54,097 nucleotides of DNA. Source: a virus. The notes below the pieces were generated by a model. It searched no databases. It was not told where the DNA came from and saw only the letters and a program-made list of their open reading frames with translations. Shown in pieces: positions 25,901 through 34,151 of this stretch. The stretch covers positions 1-54,097 of IMG/VR virus record IMGVR_UViG_3300046003_005296; one strand, 5' to 3'. The stretch's first letter is position 1. Each line of letters begins with the position of its first letter. The translations under genes were made by a program, and so were the position numbers.

Positions 25901-26698
25901 ATGGATAATTTAGTTTTTTTATTTAAGTCACACGCACCGCACGTTCATTATACTAAACAGTTAATTGAGACAACTGCAAAACATAACAAAGATAACATTC
26001 CAGTATATGTTTCGATACCAAAACATCAAGAACAATTATTTAAAGATGTACTCGGCACATCAGATTACACAATGATATTTGATGAGGATGTTATACAAGG
26101 TTCTATAGATCAAAATTGGTTTACGCAACAATTGGTTAAAATGAAATTCAGTGAAATGAATTTATGTAACAATTATCTATGGGTAGATGGCGATTCATAT
26201 TTTATTCGAGATTTCTTTATCAGTGATTTTATGTTTGATGAAGAAACACCTTATACAACTATGCATGAAAATAAAGATTTATTTCAATGGATGGCAACTA
26301 AAGGAAATTTATTAGATAATGTTAAACAGTCATATGAACAAGATAGAAAAACCATAATGGATTTATTTGGACGTAAGGGTAAATTTTATGATTGGACATG
26401 TCCTAATTTATGGTCCGTTAAAGTTTTTGATCATATGAGAGAACATTATTTAGAACCAAATGAATTATCATATGAACAACTATTACAAGTAATCCCAGGA
26501 GAATTAATCTGGTATGGCGAATATGTTTTAGCATCAGAAGCTATACGATTAGTTCCATGCGAATCATGGTTCAAACCATTTCATTATTTAGAACAAATGA
26601 CTGATTTTAAACAACAAGGCAATACAGAAGAAACGATTGCAAAGAATTTTTTAGGTATAGTTATGCCTAGTAAAGAAACATCTCAATTAAGATTTTAA
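25901..26698 (+). CDS. Putative glycosyltransferase (DUF6492-like)
   Basis: 265 aa from the ATG at 25901, one base after the previous stop (a TTG three codons earlier is in frame). GT-A-like pattern: LVFLFKSHAPHVHYTKQLIET, then NYLWVDGDSYFIRDF, where DGDS is the probable metal-binding DxD. The late WYGEYVLASEAI recalls the acceptor-binding helix of DUF6492-type transferases. Cytosolic; acceptor unknown. Confidence 0.68.
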   Translation: MDNLVFLFKSHAPHVHYTKQLIETTAKHNKDNIPVYVSIPKHQEQLFKDVLGTSDYTMIFDEDVIQGSIDQNWFTQQLVKMKFSEMNLCNNYLWVDGDSYFIRDFFISDFMFDEETPYTTMHENKDLFQWMATKGNLLDNVKQSYEQDRKTIMDLFGRKGKFYDWTCPNLWSVKVFDHMREHYLEPNELSYEQLLQVIPGELIWYGEYVLASEAIRLVPCESWFKPFHYLEQMTDFKQQGNTEETIAKNFLGIVMPSKETSQLRF

Positions 26699-26699
26699 T

Positions 26700-27422
26700 A
26701 TGTTAATAGCAACACTCAATCACAATTTACCTACATGGACAGATAATTTAGTAAATCAATTACGCCGAGATACGTACTTTGAAAAATGTGAGCTAATGGT
26801 ATTAGATAATGGTTCTTCAGAATCGTTAGCACAATCGACTACACATCGTTTAGATGAAAATATATTCTTCGGCGGAGGTTTTAATGTAGTATTAGATTAT
26901 TTTTTACAAACAGATCATGAGTATCTTTACTTTTTAAATAATGATCTTGTATTTCATGGTCCAGCATTCTTATCAACATCGATTCGAGAAGCTTTAGAAT
27001 CAGATGCATCGGTTTATTCGCCATCGGTTATCAATGCATCGATTGATCAATGTCATTGGAAACAAATGTGGAATTGGGGTCAAGGATTACGCAACGTACG
27101 TTGGATTGATTTTCAGGCTCCATTAATACGTAGAGATATCTTAGAAAAAATAAAACAGTTTCCAAATGAATTAATATACGGATGGGGCTTAGATTTTTAT
27201 GCAGGTTGTATTGCTGACCAATATGGAATGAAAACCATTGTGTCAGACAACAATACTATTGCACATATGAATTCATTAACATTTAAAGAAAACAAGATAA
27301 ATATCGGAGTCTCAGAATTTTGTAGGAACGCAGAATCAAATATGAATTCGTATTTTTTGAATTCTGAATTTAATTCCTTATATTCTAATATGAGACAATA
27401 CGGAGAAAACTATACAATATGA
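26700..27422 (+). CDS. GT2-family glycosyltransferase
   Basis: 240 aa. Begins LIATLNHNLPTWTDNLVNQL, has VLDNGSSESL and YLYFLNNDLVF with NND in the DxD place, a FQAPLIRRDIL segment, and GWGLDFYAG for the acceptor side. A GT-A fold inverting transferase. Overlaps the next transferase by 4 bp. Confidence 0.82.
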   Translation: MLIATLNHNLPTWTDNLVNQLRRDTYFEKCELMVLDNGSSESLAQSTTHRLDENIFFGGGFNVVLDYFLQTDHEYLYFLNNDLVFHGPAFLSTSIREALESDASVYSPSVINASIDQCHWKQMWNWGQGLRNVRWIDFQAPLIRRDILEKIKQFPNELIYGWGLDFYAGCIADQYGMKTIVSDNNTIAHMNSLTFKENKINIGVSEFCRNAESNMNSYFLNSEFNSLYSNMRQYGENYTI

Positions 27423-28561
27423 TATCACTAATTATACCTAGTTACAACAATTTGCGACATTTAAAAAATGTATATGCAAGTATTCAAAAACACGCACCAG
27501 AAGCAGAAGTTATTTTATTAGATGATGGGTCAACTGACGGCACTAAAGATTGGATACAACAACAAAACTGTATTACATATAGAAGTGAAGAACGAGTGGG
27601 CCATACAATATTATATGATAAAGGTATCGAGCTCGCTACAAATGATATAGTGGGTATCTTACACGCCGATATGATTATTGGTCCTTTGTATATCGAAAAT
27701 ATGTTAAAGCACTTACAACCAGGGAAAGTTGTATGTGCGACCCGTATAGAACCACCTTTACACCCAGAAGGAAAAGAAAAGATCATAATGGATTTCGGAC
27801 AAGACTTTGATACCTTAGATATCAATGCATTTGAAGAATTTGTTATGCATAAACAAGAAGAAGAATTAGATAAAGTAACATATGGAATGTTTGCGCCATG
27901 GATTCTTTATAAAAAAGATTTTCAAGCTATTGGAGGTCATGACCCGTTATTTGCCCCGTTCCCATATGAAGATTCAGATATCTTCCAACGTTGGATATTA
28001 GCAGGATATGAATTAATACAGAGTCGAGATGCATTTGTATATCATTTAACATGTAGAGGCCATCGATGGACAGAACAAGTAGGGCAAGATGATGATTACT
28101 TTAAACAAGTTTCAGAAAAAGCTGGCAGAAACTATTTAAGAAAATGGGGTAGCTGGATTAAAAATAACGAATGGCAGTATCCTATTATTTTACCAAAATA
28201 CAATATTGCCTTCCGCGTAGAAAATTGTTCTCAAGATTTATTGCGTTTATTAGAGCCATGTTGCGATAGAATATATTCAGATGCAGAATGGATGAAATAT
28301 ATTACGTTAGAACAACCTAAAACTAAATATGATTTACGTAAACGATGTCATTCACTAACAGACATTGATCGATATGATTATGATGATATTGTAGTTGAAA
28401 TAGACGGTAAACGATTTACTCAACAAGATTATAATTTCATAGAAAATCTATCAGCAATTATACAAGATTCGGGAGAGGTCGGTATGTTTCAATTGGGCAA
28501 TTTAAAAATATCCATCATGAACATACAAGATCTTGTAAATGAACTCATTATTTGCAAGTAA
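27419..28561 (+). CDS. GT2-family glycosyltransferase with C-terminal extension
   Basis: 380 aa. GT2 domain in residues about 1-240: SLIIPSYNNLRHLKNVYASI, LLDDGSTDGTKDW, GILHADMII (HAD in place of DxD), GGHDPLFAPFPYEDSDIFQRW (ED-x-D acceptor motif). The last 140 residues are not part of the catalytic domain, hold paired cysteines (CCD) and many charged residues, and may recognise a protein or nucleic acid partner. It is the last gene of the glycan locus. Confidence 0.85.
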   Translation: MISLIIPSYNNLRHLKNVYASIQKHAPEAEVILLDDGSTDGTKDWIQQQNCITYRSEERVGHTILYDKGIELATNDIVGILHADMIIGPLYIENMLKHLQPGKVVCATRIEPPLHPEGKEKIIMDFGQDFDTLDINAFEEFVMHKQEEELDKVTYGMFAPWILYKKDFQAIGGHDPLFAPFPYEDSDIFQRWILAGYELIQSRDAFVYHLTCRGHRWTEQVGQDDDYFKQVSEKAGRNYLRKWGSWIKNNEWQYPIILPKYNIAFRVENCSQDLLRLLEPCCDRIYSDAEWMKYITLEQPKTKYDLRKRCHSLTDIDRYDYDDIVVEIDGKRFTQQDYNFIENLSAIIQDSGEVGMFQLGNLKISIMNIQDLVNELIICK

Positions 28562-28575
28562 TCTCTTTTGTCATA

Positions 28576-28582
28576 TATTTAT
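28576..28582 (+). promoter_or_regulatory. TATTTAT-type promoter box before the lysis genes
   Basis: TATTTAT in CATATATTTATACA, 18 bp before the ATG at 28600, with an AAAAAGGGAG ribosome site. Same box as at 11508, 41594 and 46016. Confidence 0.55.
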
Positions 28583-28599
28583 ACAAAAAGGGAGAATTT

Positions 28600-28851
28600 A
28601 TGGCAAAGTTTACAGACATTTTTAAAAATTCAAATGACTTTAATGAAAAAACTATTATCGGTTTTATGTCATTTGCAGTAATGACCATTGCAATGTTTGT
28701 TGATTTAATTACCGGATATTTCGGTAATGAATTAAAATTGAATGAGTACATTTATAATTCATTCGTTGTTGTTACATTAGGTAGCTTAGGTATTGCAGGT
28801 TTAGAAAAATTTGCAGGCAAAGGAAAAGATACTACTACTGAGGAAGAATAA
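28600..28851 (+). CDS. Small two-helix membrane protein (holin-like)
   Basis: 83 aa from the ATG at 28600, chosen because AAGGGAG lies 6-9 bases upstream. Two hydrophobic segments: about residues 23-43 (IIGFMSFAVMTIAMFVDLITGY) and 50-70 (YIYNSFVVVTLGSLGIAGL), with a charged, Thr-Glu-rich tail. Position directly before the endolysin (1-bp overlap) suggests a holin, antiholin or spanin-like role. No family motif. Confidence 0.65.
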   Translation: MAKFTDIFKNSNDFNEKTIIGFMSFAVMTIAMFVDLITGYFGNELKLNEYIYNSFVVVTLGSLGIAGLEKFAGKGKDTTTEEE

Positions 28852-29462
28852 TGAGTTTAAAAAGTTTACAAGAAAAAATTGGTGTTACGGCAGATGGAGC
28901 ATTTGGACCGGGCACAATGAAAAAAGCAATGGAGTTTTATAAATTAACTCCAGTTAGAGCAGCTCACTTTTTTGCGCAAACGTCACACGAAACGGGCGGC
29001 TTTAAAGCATTTTCAGAAAATTTAAATTATTCAGCATCAGGTCTACAAGGGATCTTTGGAAAATACTTTCCTGGAACATTAGAAGAGTCTTATGCGCGGC
29101 AACCAGAAAAGATTGCCAACCGAGTGTATGCAAGCCGAATGGGGAATGGCGATGAAGCATCAGGGGATGGTTGGAAGTATCGGGGCCGAGGTGCACTACA
29201 ACTCACAGGAAAATCGAATTATCAAGCATTTGCAGAATATCTTAAAAAACCAGAAATACTAGATACCCCAGATCTAGTTGCAACAACATATGCATTTGAA
29301 TCGGCAATGTTCTTTTTTGATCGTAATAAACTTTGGTCTATTTGTGACCAAGGCGTTAATGATGCAGCTATCTTAGCATTGACAAAAAGAATCAATGGCG
29401 GAACTCATGGTTTAGAAGATAGAAATGCTAAAACTAAAAAATATTACCAATACGTAAAATAA
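28851..29462 (+). CDS. Endolysin, glycoside hydrolase family 19
   Basis: 203 aa. GH19 features: AQTSHETGGF with E47 as proton donor, FSENLNYSASGLQ with the second Glu at 56, then KYRGRGALQLTGKSNY, the family signature, and a terminal ALTKRINGG. A vestigial peptidoglycan-binding-like stretch (IGVTADGAFGPGTMKKA) precedes it. Cuts the glycan backbone of peptidoglycan. No signal peptide, so export needs a holin; candidates lie on both sides. Confidence 0.94.
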   Translation: MSLKSLQEKIGVTADGAFGPGTMKKAMEFYKLTPVRAAHFFAQTSHETGGFKAFSENLNYSASGLQGIFGKYFPGTLEESYARQPEKIANRVYASRMGNGDEASGDGWKYRGRGALQLTGKSNYQAFAEYLKKPEILDTPDLVATTYAFESAMFFFDRNKLWSICDQGVNDAAILALTKRINGGTHGLEDRNAKTKKYYQYVK

Positions 29463-29478
29463 TATTGAGGAAATTAGT

Positions 29479-30072
29479 ATGAGTTGTTATACAAGAGAAC
29501 AAATTGAAGCTGCAGTAAAAGCCAAAGGATATGCTTGGTTTGAAGGAGCAAAAGATTTTGATGTTAACATTGTCGGAGTTAGAAATTCTGATACTGGAAA
29601 TAAAGTAACCAACGCATTTGATGATTGCATCACGATTTCATATAAAGAAGGCGGCGAATGGAAATCACATTGTTGGCCTGCAACAACCGACCCGGGTAAG
29701 AAAGGTGTTCAACAATATCATAATGCAGCAGGCGTTGCTCGATTAGTAGAAGGTCAGTATAGAGGATCTCACACTTTAGGTTTACATCAAGGTAAATATG
29801 AAGCGTTAAAGCAACAAAAACCGGTTAAGGTTTATCGCGATCCAAATCGTGATTTAACTTATGATGAGAATAAAATAGCTGAAGGGGTATTTGGAATTAA
29901 TATTCACAAAGCTGGAGCTGATTCAACATATGTAGAGAATTGGTCAGAAGGTTGTCAGGTGTTTAAAAAAGCAGCTGATTTTGAATCATTCATGGCTGTT
30001 TGTCGCAAAGCTGCAGCAATTCATGGTAAATCATTTACATATACGTTAATCGAATCAGCGGACATTAAATAA
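29479..30072 (+). CDS. YkuD/L,D-transpeptidase-like cell-wall protein
   Basis: 197 aa. The C-terminal half contains INIHKAG (H143) and, 13 residues on, NWSEGCQVF (S156, C159), the spacing and residues of the HxN...SxGC catalytic site of YkuD-fold enzymes, though the usual following Arg is replaced. Placement inside the lysis cassette fits a peptidoglycan cross-link modifying or cleaving enzyme. The N-terminal half is unassigned. Similarity is by motif only, so a related cysteine-peptidase fold is possible. Confidence 0.55.
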   Translation: MSCYTREQIEAAVKAKGYAWFEGAKDFDVNIVGVRNSDTGNKVTNAFDDCITISYKEGGEWKSHCWPATTDPGKKGVQQYHNAAGVARLVEGQYRGSHTLGLHQGKYEALKQQKPVKVYRDPNRDLTYDENKIAEGVFGINIHKAGADSTYVENWSEGCQVFKKAADFESFMAVCRKAAAIHGKSFTYTLIESADIK

Positions 30073-30497
30073 TGAAAACAACTACATTAACAACAGTCGG
30101 TATATATTCAGCGAGTACGATAATGGCATTTATCTGCACTTATTTTTTCAACTTAGCAATGGCAAATTCAGATCAATATTTGGCATTGGTTGGAGTAGTA
30201 ATGGCAGATGGCTTCTTTGGTGTAATTGCTGGAGTAAAACGAGAAGGGTTTCAAACCTTTAAAGCACTTAAAGTTTTGAAAACTTTAGTAAGTTGGATTA
30301 TTTTACTTACAACGTTGTTAATGGTAGAAAAAGGATTTAAAGGGACTAGTTGGTTAAGTGAGACCGTTCTAGTCCCTTTTATTATATTTCAATTAATTAG
30401 TGCATTAAAAAATGCATCAATGGCAGGCTTCATTAAAATGGAAGCATTGAATGCAATTCTAGACAAAGTAGATCTACATAAAGGCGATCGTAAATAA
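30072..30497 (+). CDS. Holin (phage_holin_4-like), 3-4 transmembrane segments
   Basis: 141 aa. Hydrophobic segments at about 7-29, 36-55, 67-85 and 95-112. The central MADGFFGVIAGVKREGFQTFKALKVLKTLVSWIILL follows the Phage_holin_4 pattern (a D-x-G loop, then a basic helix, then a membrane segment). Would let the GH19 endolysin and YkuD-like protein reach the cell wall. The coding sequence contains a perfect 11-bp inverted repeat at 30339-30379. Confidence 0.75.
   Translation: MKTTTLTTVGIYSASTIMAFICTYFFNLAMANSDQYLALVGVVMADGFFGVIAGVKREGFQTFKALKVLKTLVSWIILLTTLLMVEKGFKGTSWLSETVLVPFIIFQLISALKNASMAGFIKMEALNAILDKVDLHKGDRK
30339..30380 (+). promoter_or_regulatory. Perfect 11-bp hairpin inside the holin gene
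   Basis: AAAGGGACTAG (30339-30349) pairs perfectly with CTAGTCCCTTT (30369-30379) over a 19-nt loop and is followed by TATTATATTT. The 3' arm ends in CCCTTTT, so it looks like an intrinsic terminator placed within a coding region; it could also be a translation-modulating or mRNA-stabilising structure. Confidence 0.6.
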
Positions 30498-30503
30498 TTT
30501 GGA

Positions 30504-30532
30504 TATAATCTTAATATTCCTTATTATTTATT
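30504..30532 (+). promoter_or_regulatory. TATAAT and TATTTAT boxes before a membrane-protein gene
   Basis: TTTGGATATAATC (TATAAT at 30504-30509) and a TATTTAT at 30525-30531 ending one base before the ATG at 30533. Either or both could serve; the second is too close for a normal start site. Confidence 0.4.
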
Positions 30533-30880
30533 ATGAACTATAAACATTTAGCCTATTCATTTTTAATATTTTTATTTGGTCAAATCGTTGTTTGGATTCA
30601 AACAAATGGTCCATTAATTTGGCCATGGGCAAAGGAATATAGATTTTCATTGATGTTATTAGGAGTTCCAATAACGTGGGCTTTTATGGAAGCAACTAGA
30701 TTATCAGTATCAGGATTTTCTGGGGCTTTTTGGCCTGGCAGATTTCTTTCATTTGTTTCCGGAATAATAATATTTACATTAATGACATATCTTTTTAAAG
30801 ATGAAGGCATTAATATGAAAACAGCAATTTCTTTAACATTAGCATTCTCTCTTATTTTAGTACAGCTATTTTGGAAATAA
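30533..30880 (+). CDS. Four-helix membrane protein, unknown function
   Basis: 115 aa, about four membrane segments (residues 7-24, 36-54, 71-89, 96-113), few charges. Sequence such as QTNGPLIWPW and WPGRFLSF gives a family-like signature that I associate with tailed phages of Bacteroidota and marine bacteria, without known function. Being downstream of the holin, a lysis or membrane-exclusion role is possible. Confidence 0.65.
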   Translation: MNYKHLAYSFLIFLFGQIVVWIQTNGPLIWPWAKEYRFSLMLLGVPITWAFMEATRLSVSGFSGAFWPGRFLSFVSGIIIFTLMTYLFKDEGINMKTAISLTLAFSLILVQLFWK

Positions 30881-30883
30881 TGA

Positions 30884-30890
30884 TATTTAT
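30884..30890 (+). promoter_or_regulatory. TATTTAT-type promoter box abutting an ATG
   Basis: TGATATTTATAATAG with the box ending five bases before the ATG at 30896. If the start site lies 5-7 bases after the box, the mRNA is leaderless. Confidence 0.55.
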
Positions 30891-30895
30891 AATAG

Positions 30896-31942
30896 ATGCT
30901 AAAAGAATATCAGACACATAGTGAATTAAACCCTGTAATATGGAGAGATGGCGAATTATTGCCAAAGCTCCGTGACGGGTTTATAAAAATTGCAGAAAAA
31001 TTTTATCAATTCTTAGAAATTGATGCACCAATACTCGATGTTATTTTAATTGGTAGCAATGCAAATTATAATTGGACTAAATATAGCGATATTGATTTGC
31101 ATGTAGTAATTAATTACATGGAAGTTGGAGATAATTTGCATATGACAAAAAATTATCTTCATTTGAAAAAAGCTCTATGGAATCATGAATATCCATTAAA
31201 ATATAAAGGCATCAATATTGAATTGTATGCACAAGATGCTAATGAAGATTTACATTCTTCAGTTGGCATTTATTCGATAACCCGGGGTAAATGGATAAAT
31301 CGTCCCAAAGCTGATTTAGTATCAATCGATGATTCATTAATTCAAATGAAAGCAGAGCCATTTGAATATGAAATTACAAATTTAAAGAAGAATCATCCAA
31401 ATTTAGAAAAAAGAATTCGAGAAATATTATTACGCCTTCGAAATTTGCGTCAAGCTGGATTAGAAGCTGAGGGTGAATATTCAATTGAAAATCTAGCATT
31501 TAAATATCTTAGAAATAAAGGTTTAATTGATCGTTTAAAAGAATTATTACATTTAGATACTGTAAAACATTTAACTTTTGAAAACGTTCAATTCGAGTCA
31601 GTTAGTAATATGTTAGCTAAACATGTTATGAAAGAAAAGATCATGACTACAGAAGATTGGCATCATGTAATGAAACATACTAATGCAGTTCATGATGCAA
31701 TGGGTCAGTGGAAACATCCCGGCAAATGCACAATGATTCCTAGTAATCAAATTACCATGAAGCAAGTCCCACATCAAGTTTTAGGAATTGATGATACAGG
31801 ACATATGCAATTAATGAAACCAGAACAGTCATATACGTTTCCAGGAACTATGGTTTTTGAAATTCCTAGAACACCGCAGTGGCAAACAATGATGATTCAA
31901 TTGGTAAATAAAGTTAGAAATGGAGGACGTTATGCCAAGTAA
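30896..31942 (+). CDS. Nucleotidyltransferase-domain protein (MNT/pol-beta fold)
   Basis: 348 aa. ILIGSNANYNWTKYSDIDLHVV at residues 50-71 is the GS-x10-D-x-D signature of pol-beta-type nucleotidyltransferases (G53 S54, D65, D67). The following 130 residues may form the helical part. The last 100 residues, with a W-H-rich and a Phe/Pro-rich stretch, are unassigned. In tailed phages proteins with this domain often lie near virion genes. Substrate unknown; tRNA, protein or small-molecule nucleotidylylation are all possible. Starts at a TATTTAT promoter box. Confidence 0.78.
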   Translation: MLKEYQTHSELNPVIWRDGELLPKLRDGFIKIAEKFYQFLEIDAPILDVILIGSNANYNWTKYSDIDLHVVINYMEVGDNLHMTKNYLHLKKALWNHEYPLKYKGINIELYAQDANEDLHSSVGIYSITRGKWINRPKADLVSIDDSLIQMKAEPFEYEITNLKKNHPNLEKRIREILLRLRNLRQAGLEAEGEYSIENLAFKYLRNKGLIDRLKELLHLDTVKHLTFENVQFESVSNMLAKHVMKEKIMTTEDWHHVMKHTNAVHDAMGQWKHPGKCTMIPSNQITMKQVPHQVLGIDDTGHMQLMKPEQSYTFPGTMVFEIPRTPQWQTMMIQLVNKVRNGGRYAK

Positions 31943-32123
31943 AGGTTTAGGCGACGATATTAAAAAAATAACAAAGACAACAGGATTAGACCAATTAGCA
32001 AAACAAATTGCTCAACTGTTAAACGAAGATTGCGGTTGTGATGAACGCCAAGATTGGTTAAATGAAAAAACTAAAAATTGGCCTATTTATAAAAAAAGGA
32101 ACATGAATGGCGGTAATAAATAA
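31932..32123 (+). CDS. Small CGC-x-R motif phage protein
   Basis: 63 aa from the ATG at 31932. It ends in the pattern CGCDERQDWLNEKTKNWP, the CGC-x2-R-x3-LN element seen in many small phage proteins of unknown role. Overlaps the nucleotidyltransferase gene by 11 bp and the next gene by 17 bp. Confidence 0.7.
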   Translation: MPSKGLGDDIKKITKTTGLDQLAKQIAQLLNEDCGCDERQDWLNEKTKNWPIYKKRNMNGGNK

Positions 32124-32682
32124 AACAGGTATTTCAAACGGCGGCACTATTCAAGCTGAACACATTACTAGAGCTATTGATGCATTAAGTGGTGGTACTA
32201 CTGATTCAGTTATAGCTACAGGATCATTTACAGGATCATTTACAGGCAATGGTTCTGGATTAACTGGTATTACTGCTACATCTGCAGCAGGAGTTGATTT
32301 AACAAATACAACAACAGGAACTGGGCCATATTATCCAATTTTTTCATCAACTACTAGTACAGGTGCAATTCTTCGAACAGACACTTCTACATTTACATAT
32401 AATGCTACAACGAATACATTAACAGTAACATCATCATATGCTGCGACAGCATCTAATTCAACAAATTTAACAGTAACAGGGCCATTAAGTGGTAGTATTA
32501 CTGGTTCTAGTACTTTGATTATGAATTTAAGTACATTAGGTACATCTGGACAATTTATATTGCCAACTACGGAACCTACTCAGCCGACGCGCGGTAGTAT
32601 TTATTGGAATTTTAGTACGGGTTATTTGTTTATTTATGATGGGTCTGCTTGGTTAAACGTTCAATTAACAATCGGCGGATAA
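32107..32682 (+). CDS. Repetitive Ser/Thr/Gly-rich structural (tail-fibre-like) protein
   Basis: 191 aa, about half Ser, Thr, Gly and Asn. The GSFTGSFTGNGSGLTG repeat-like stretch is common in phage fibre and baseplate-attached proteins; the end (GSIYWNFSTGYLFIYDGSAW) resembles the receptor-side or trimer-stabilising end of fibre-type proteins. No enzymatic motif. Likely a virion surface appendage. Confidence 0.65.
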   Translation: MAVINKTGISNGGTIQAEHITRAIDALSGGTTDSVIATGSFTGSFTGNGSGLTGITATSAAGVDLTNTTTGTGPYYPIFSSTTSTGAILRTDTSTFTYNATTNTLTVTSSYAATASNSTNLTVTGPLSGSITGSSTLIMNLSTLGTSGQFILPTTEPTQPTRGSIYWNFSTGYLFIYDGSAWLNVQLTIGG

Positions 32683-32693
32683 TAAGGATAAAA

Positions 32694-33164
32694 ATGAAAA
32701 AATTAAATGAATGTAGTTGCGGTTGCGGAGGCGATGGCGGGTGTAATGATAATGATAGCAATTATATGTTTTTTGGCAATTTAAAAACGATTAAAAAATA
32801 TGTAGATGCAATGTTAGAAATGGATGCAGACCAAGTTCAAGAAATATTAAGTAATGGACATGATTGGGCGGCAGATCATATTGCAACATCAAAAGATGAT
32901 GTACAAGAAGTTGGTGATTTCTTAATGAATGAAATGCAGCATGGCCATGAAATGGATTCATATAATATGCAACAACCTCAATTTATTCCTGCAGGATTCA
33001 AAAATCATATGAAACAATTGATGCCGGAGCGTATTGAAAAAACCGAAGCAGGTTATTTTGCTACTACAGAAACAGGTAGACGCTTATCTAAAAAACCTAA
33101 ATCTAAAAAAGCTGCATTAGCTCAATTAGCTGCAGTTGAAATTTCAAAACATAAAAATAAATAG
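32694..33164 (+). CDS. Hypothetical protein with Cys/Gly-rich N-terminus
   Basis: 156 aa from the ATG at 32694 (GATAAAA before it; an earlier ATG at 32649 lies within the fibre gene). Residues 7-17 are CSCGCGGDGGC, four Cys in eleven residues, a possible metal site. The middle is acidic and helical; the C-terminal 40 residues are strongly basic (KKPKSKKAALAQ). Unknown, possibly a virion or DNA-associated protein. Confidence 0.65.
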   Translation: MKKLNECSCGCGGDGGCNDNDSNYMFFGNLKTIKKYVDAMLEMDADQVQEILSNGHDWAADHIATSKDDVQEVGDFLMNEMQHGHEMDSYNMQQPQFIPAGFKNHMKQLMPERIEKTEAGYFATTETGRRLSKKPKSKKAALAQLAAVEISKHKNK

Positions 33165-33168
33165 TTAT

Positions 33169-33807
33169 ATGGCATATTTAAATGCAAACATACCCACGAT
33201 TACATGTTTCATAAGAAATGAATTCATGTTTAATCACGAAAAAGGACACGGAGAATTCACACTCGCAGATGTGCATAGCGTAGCTTCTATACAAAAACGT
33301 ACTCCATTATTTGAAACATTCTTAGAAAATGGAGTAAATTGGACTAGGCGACCTATACATGCATTTTGCTGGAAGAAAGATGCAGAAAAATTACCATTAA
33401 CTGAACATGTATATTGGGATTCATTTTCATCATATATTGATGTTCAGATTAGAGAACGATTATCTGGATTGCGAGCTGATTTAATTTCTATTACAGGAGT
33501 TAAACGGCAAGGCACATATATGTTTACATTAGATTGGGCACATGAAAATAGAAATGTATTAGATACTAATTTTTCTGAAACACCAGAACACAAATGTGGG
33601 CATGTATTTAAAATGGATAATGGTAACTATTTTATTTATCCTAACAATAGAATCATATGGATGGATAATGCATGGACATACAATCGAATTGATAAAAATC
33701 CAGGTTACAAAATTGATATGACTGTTTATAGTGTTGAAGGCAAAGGAGGGTTTGAAACAGATTATTCATATATGACTGAATTCAAACAAGATAAAACAAA
33801 AAAGTAA
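33169..33807 (+). CDS. Conserved phage hypothetical protein
   Basis: 212 aa from the ATG at 33169, which follows the previous stop by four bases. Mixed alpha/beta, W- and H-rich, no signal or membrane segment, no motif I can assign. The opening MAYLNANIPTITCFIRNEFMF recalls a family found in environmental T4-like phages. Structural or accessory role unknown. Confidence 0.65.
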   Translation: MAYLNANIPTITCFIRNEFMFNHEKGHGEFTLADVHSVASIQKRTPLFETFLENGVNWTRRPIHAFCWKKDAEKLPLTEHVYWDSFSSYIDVQIRERLSGLRADLISITGVKRQGTYMFTLDWAHENRNVLDTNFSETPEHKCGHVFKMDNGNYFIYPNNRIIWMDNAWTYNRIDKNPGYKIDMTVYSVEGKGGFETDYSYMTEFKQDKTKK

Positions 33808-33814
33808 TATTTAT
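33808..33814 (+). promoter_or_regulatory. TATTTAT-type promoter box abutting an ATG
   Basis: ATATTTATTAATATG, with the box four bases before the ATG at 33819. The same 15 bases occur at 36558-36572. Confidence 0.6.
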
Positions 33815-33818
33815 TAAT

Positions 33819-34151
33819 ATGAAACTAATAAATTTACTTTTTGAATCAAAAGACAAAAAAGAGACTTTTGAATCATTTGCAGACACTAGAGAAGCGGGTG
33901 CTGAGAAGATTGTTGATAATGCAAAGAAAAAAGGAGGCTTAGCTCTTCTTACTTGGCATCATTTCAAAGTTAAATTGCCTTACTACAAAAAAGCTGCGGC
34001 TGGTAATTTTGATTTAGATGCAGCAAAAAAAGAATATGATGCTACATATAAAAAGATATCTACATCAATGTCTCAAATTGAATTCCAAAGAGAAGTAGGA
34101 CGTTTAGAAGTTTTAGGGGAATTAATTATTCGCGAACAAAAAGGCAAATAA
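33819..34151 (+). CDS. Putative internal head protein with capsid-targeting-like N-terminus
   Basis: 110 aa, Lys-rich, helical. The first nine residues MKLINLLFE, followed by SKDKK, match the shape of the T4 capsid-targeting sequence (MKTYQEFIAE, cut after I-A-E by the prohead protease): two hydrophobic residues, then x, then Glu. The same pattern begins three further proteins downstream. The remainder is unassigned. Proposed as a protein packaged in the head and released with DNA. Confidence 0.6.
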   Translation: MKLINLLFESKDKKETFESFADTREAGAEKIVDNAKKKGGLALLTWHHFKVKLPYYKKAAAGNFDLDAAKKEYDATYKKISTSMSQIEFQREVGRLEVLGELIIREQKGK

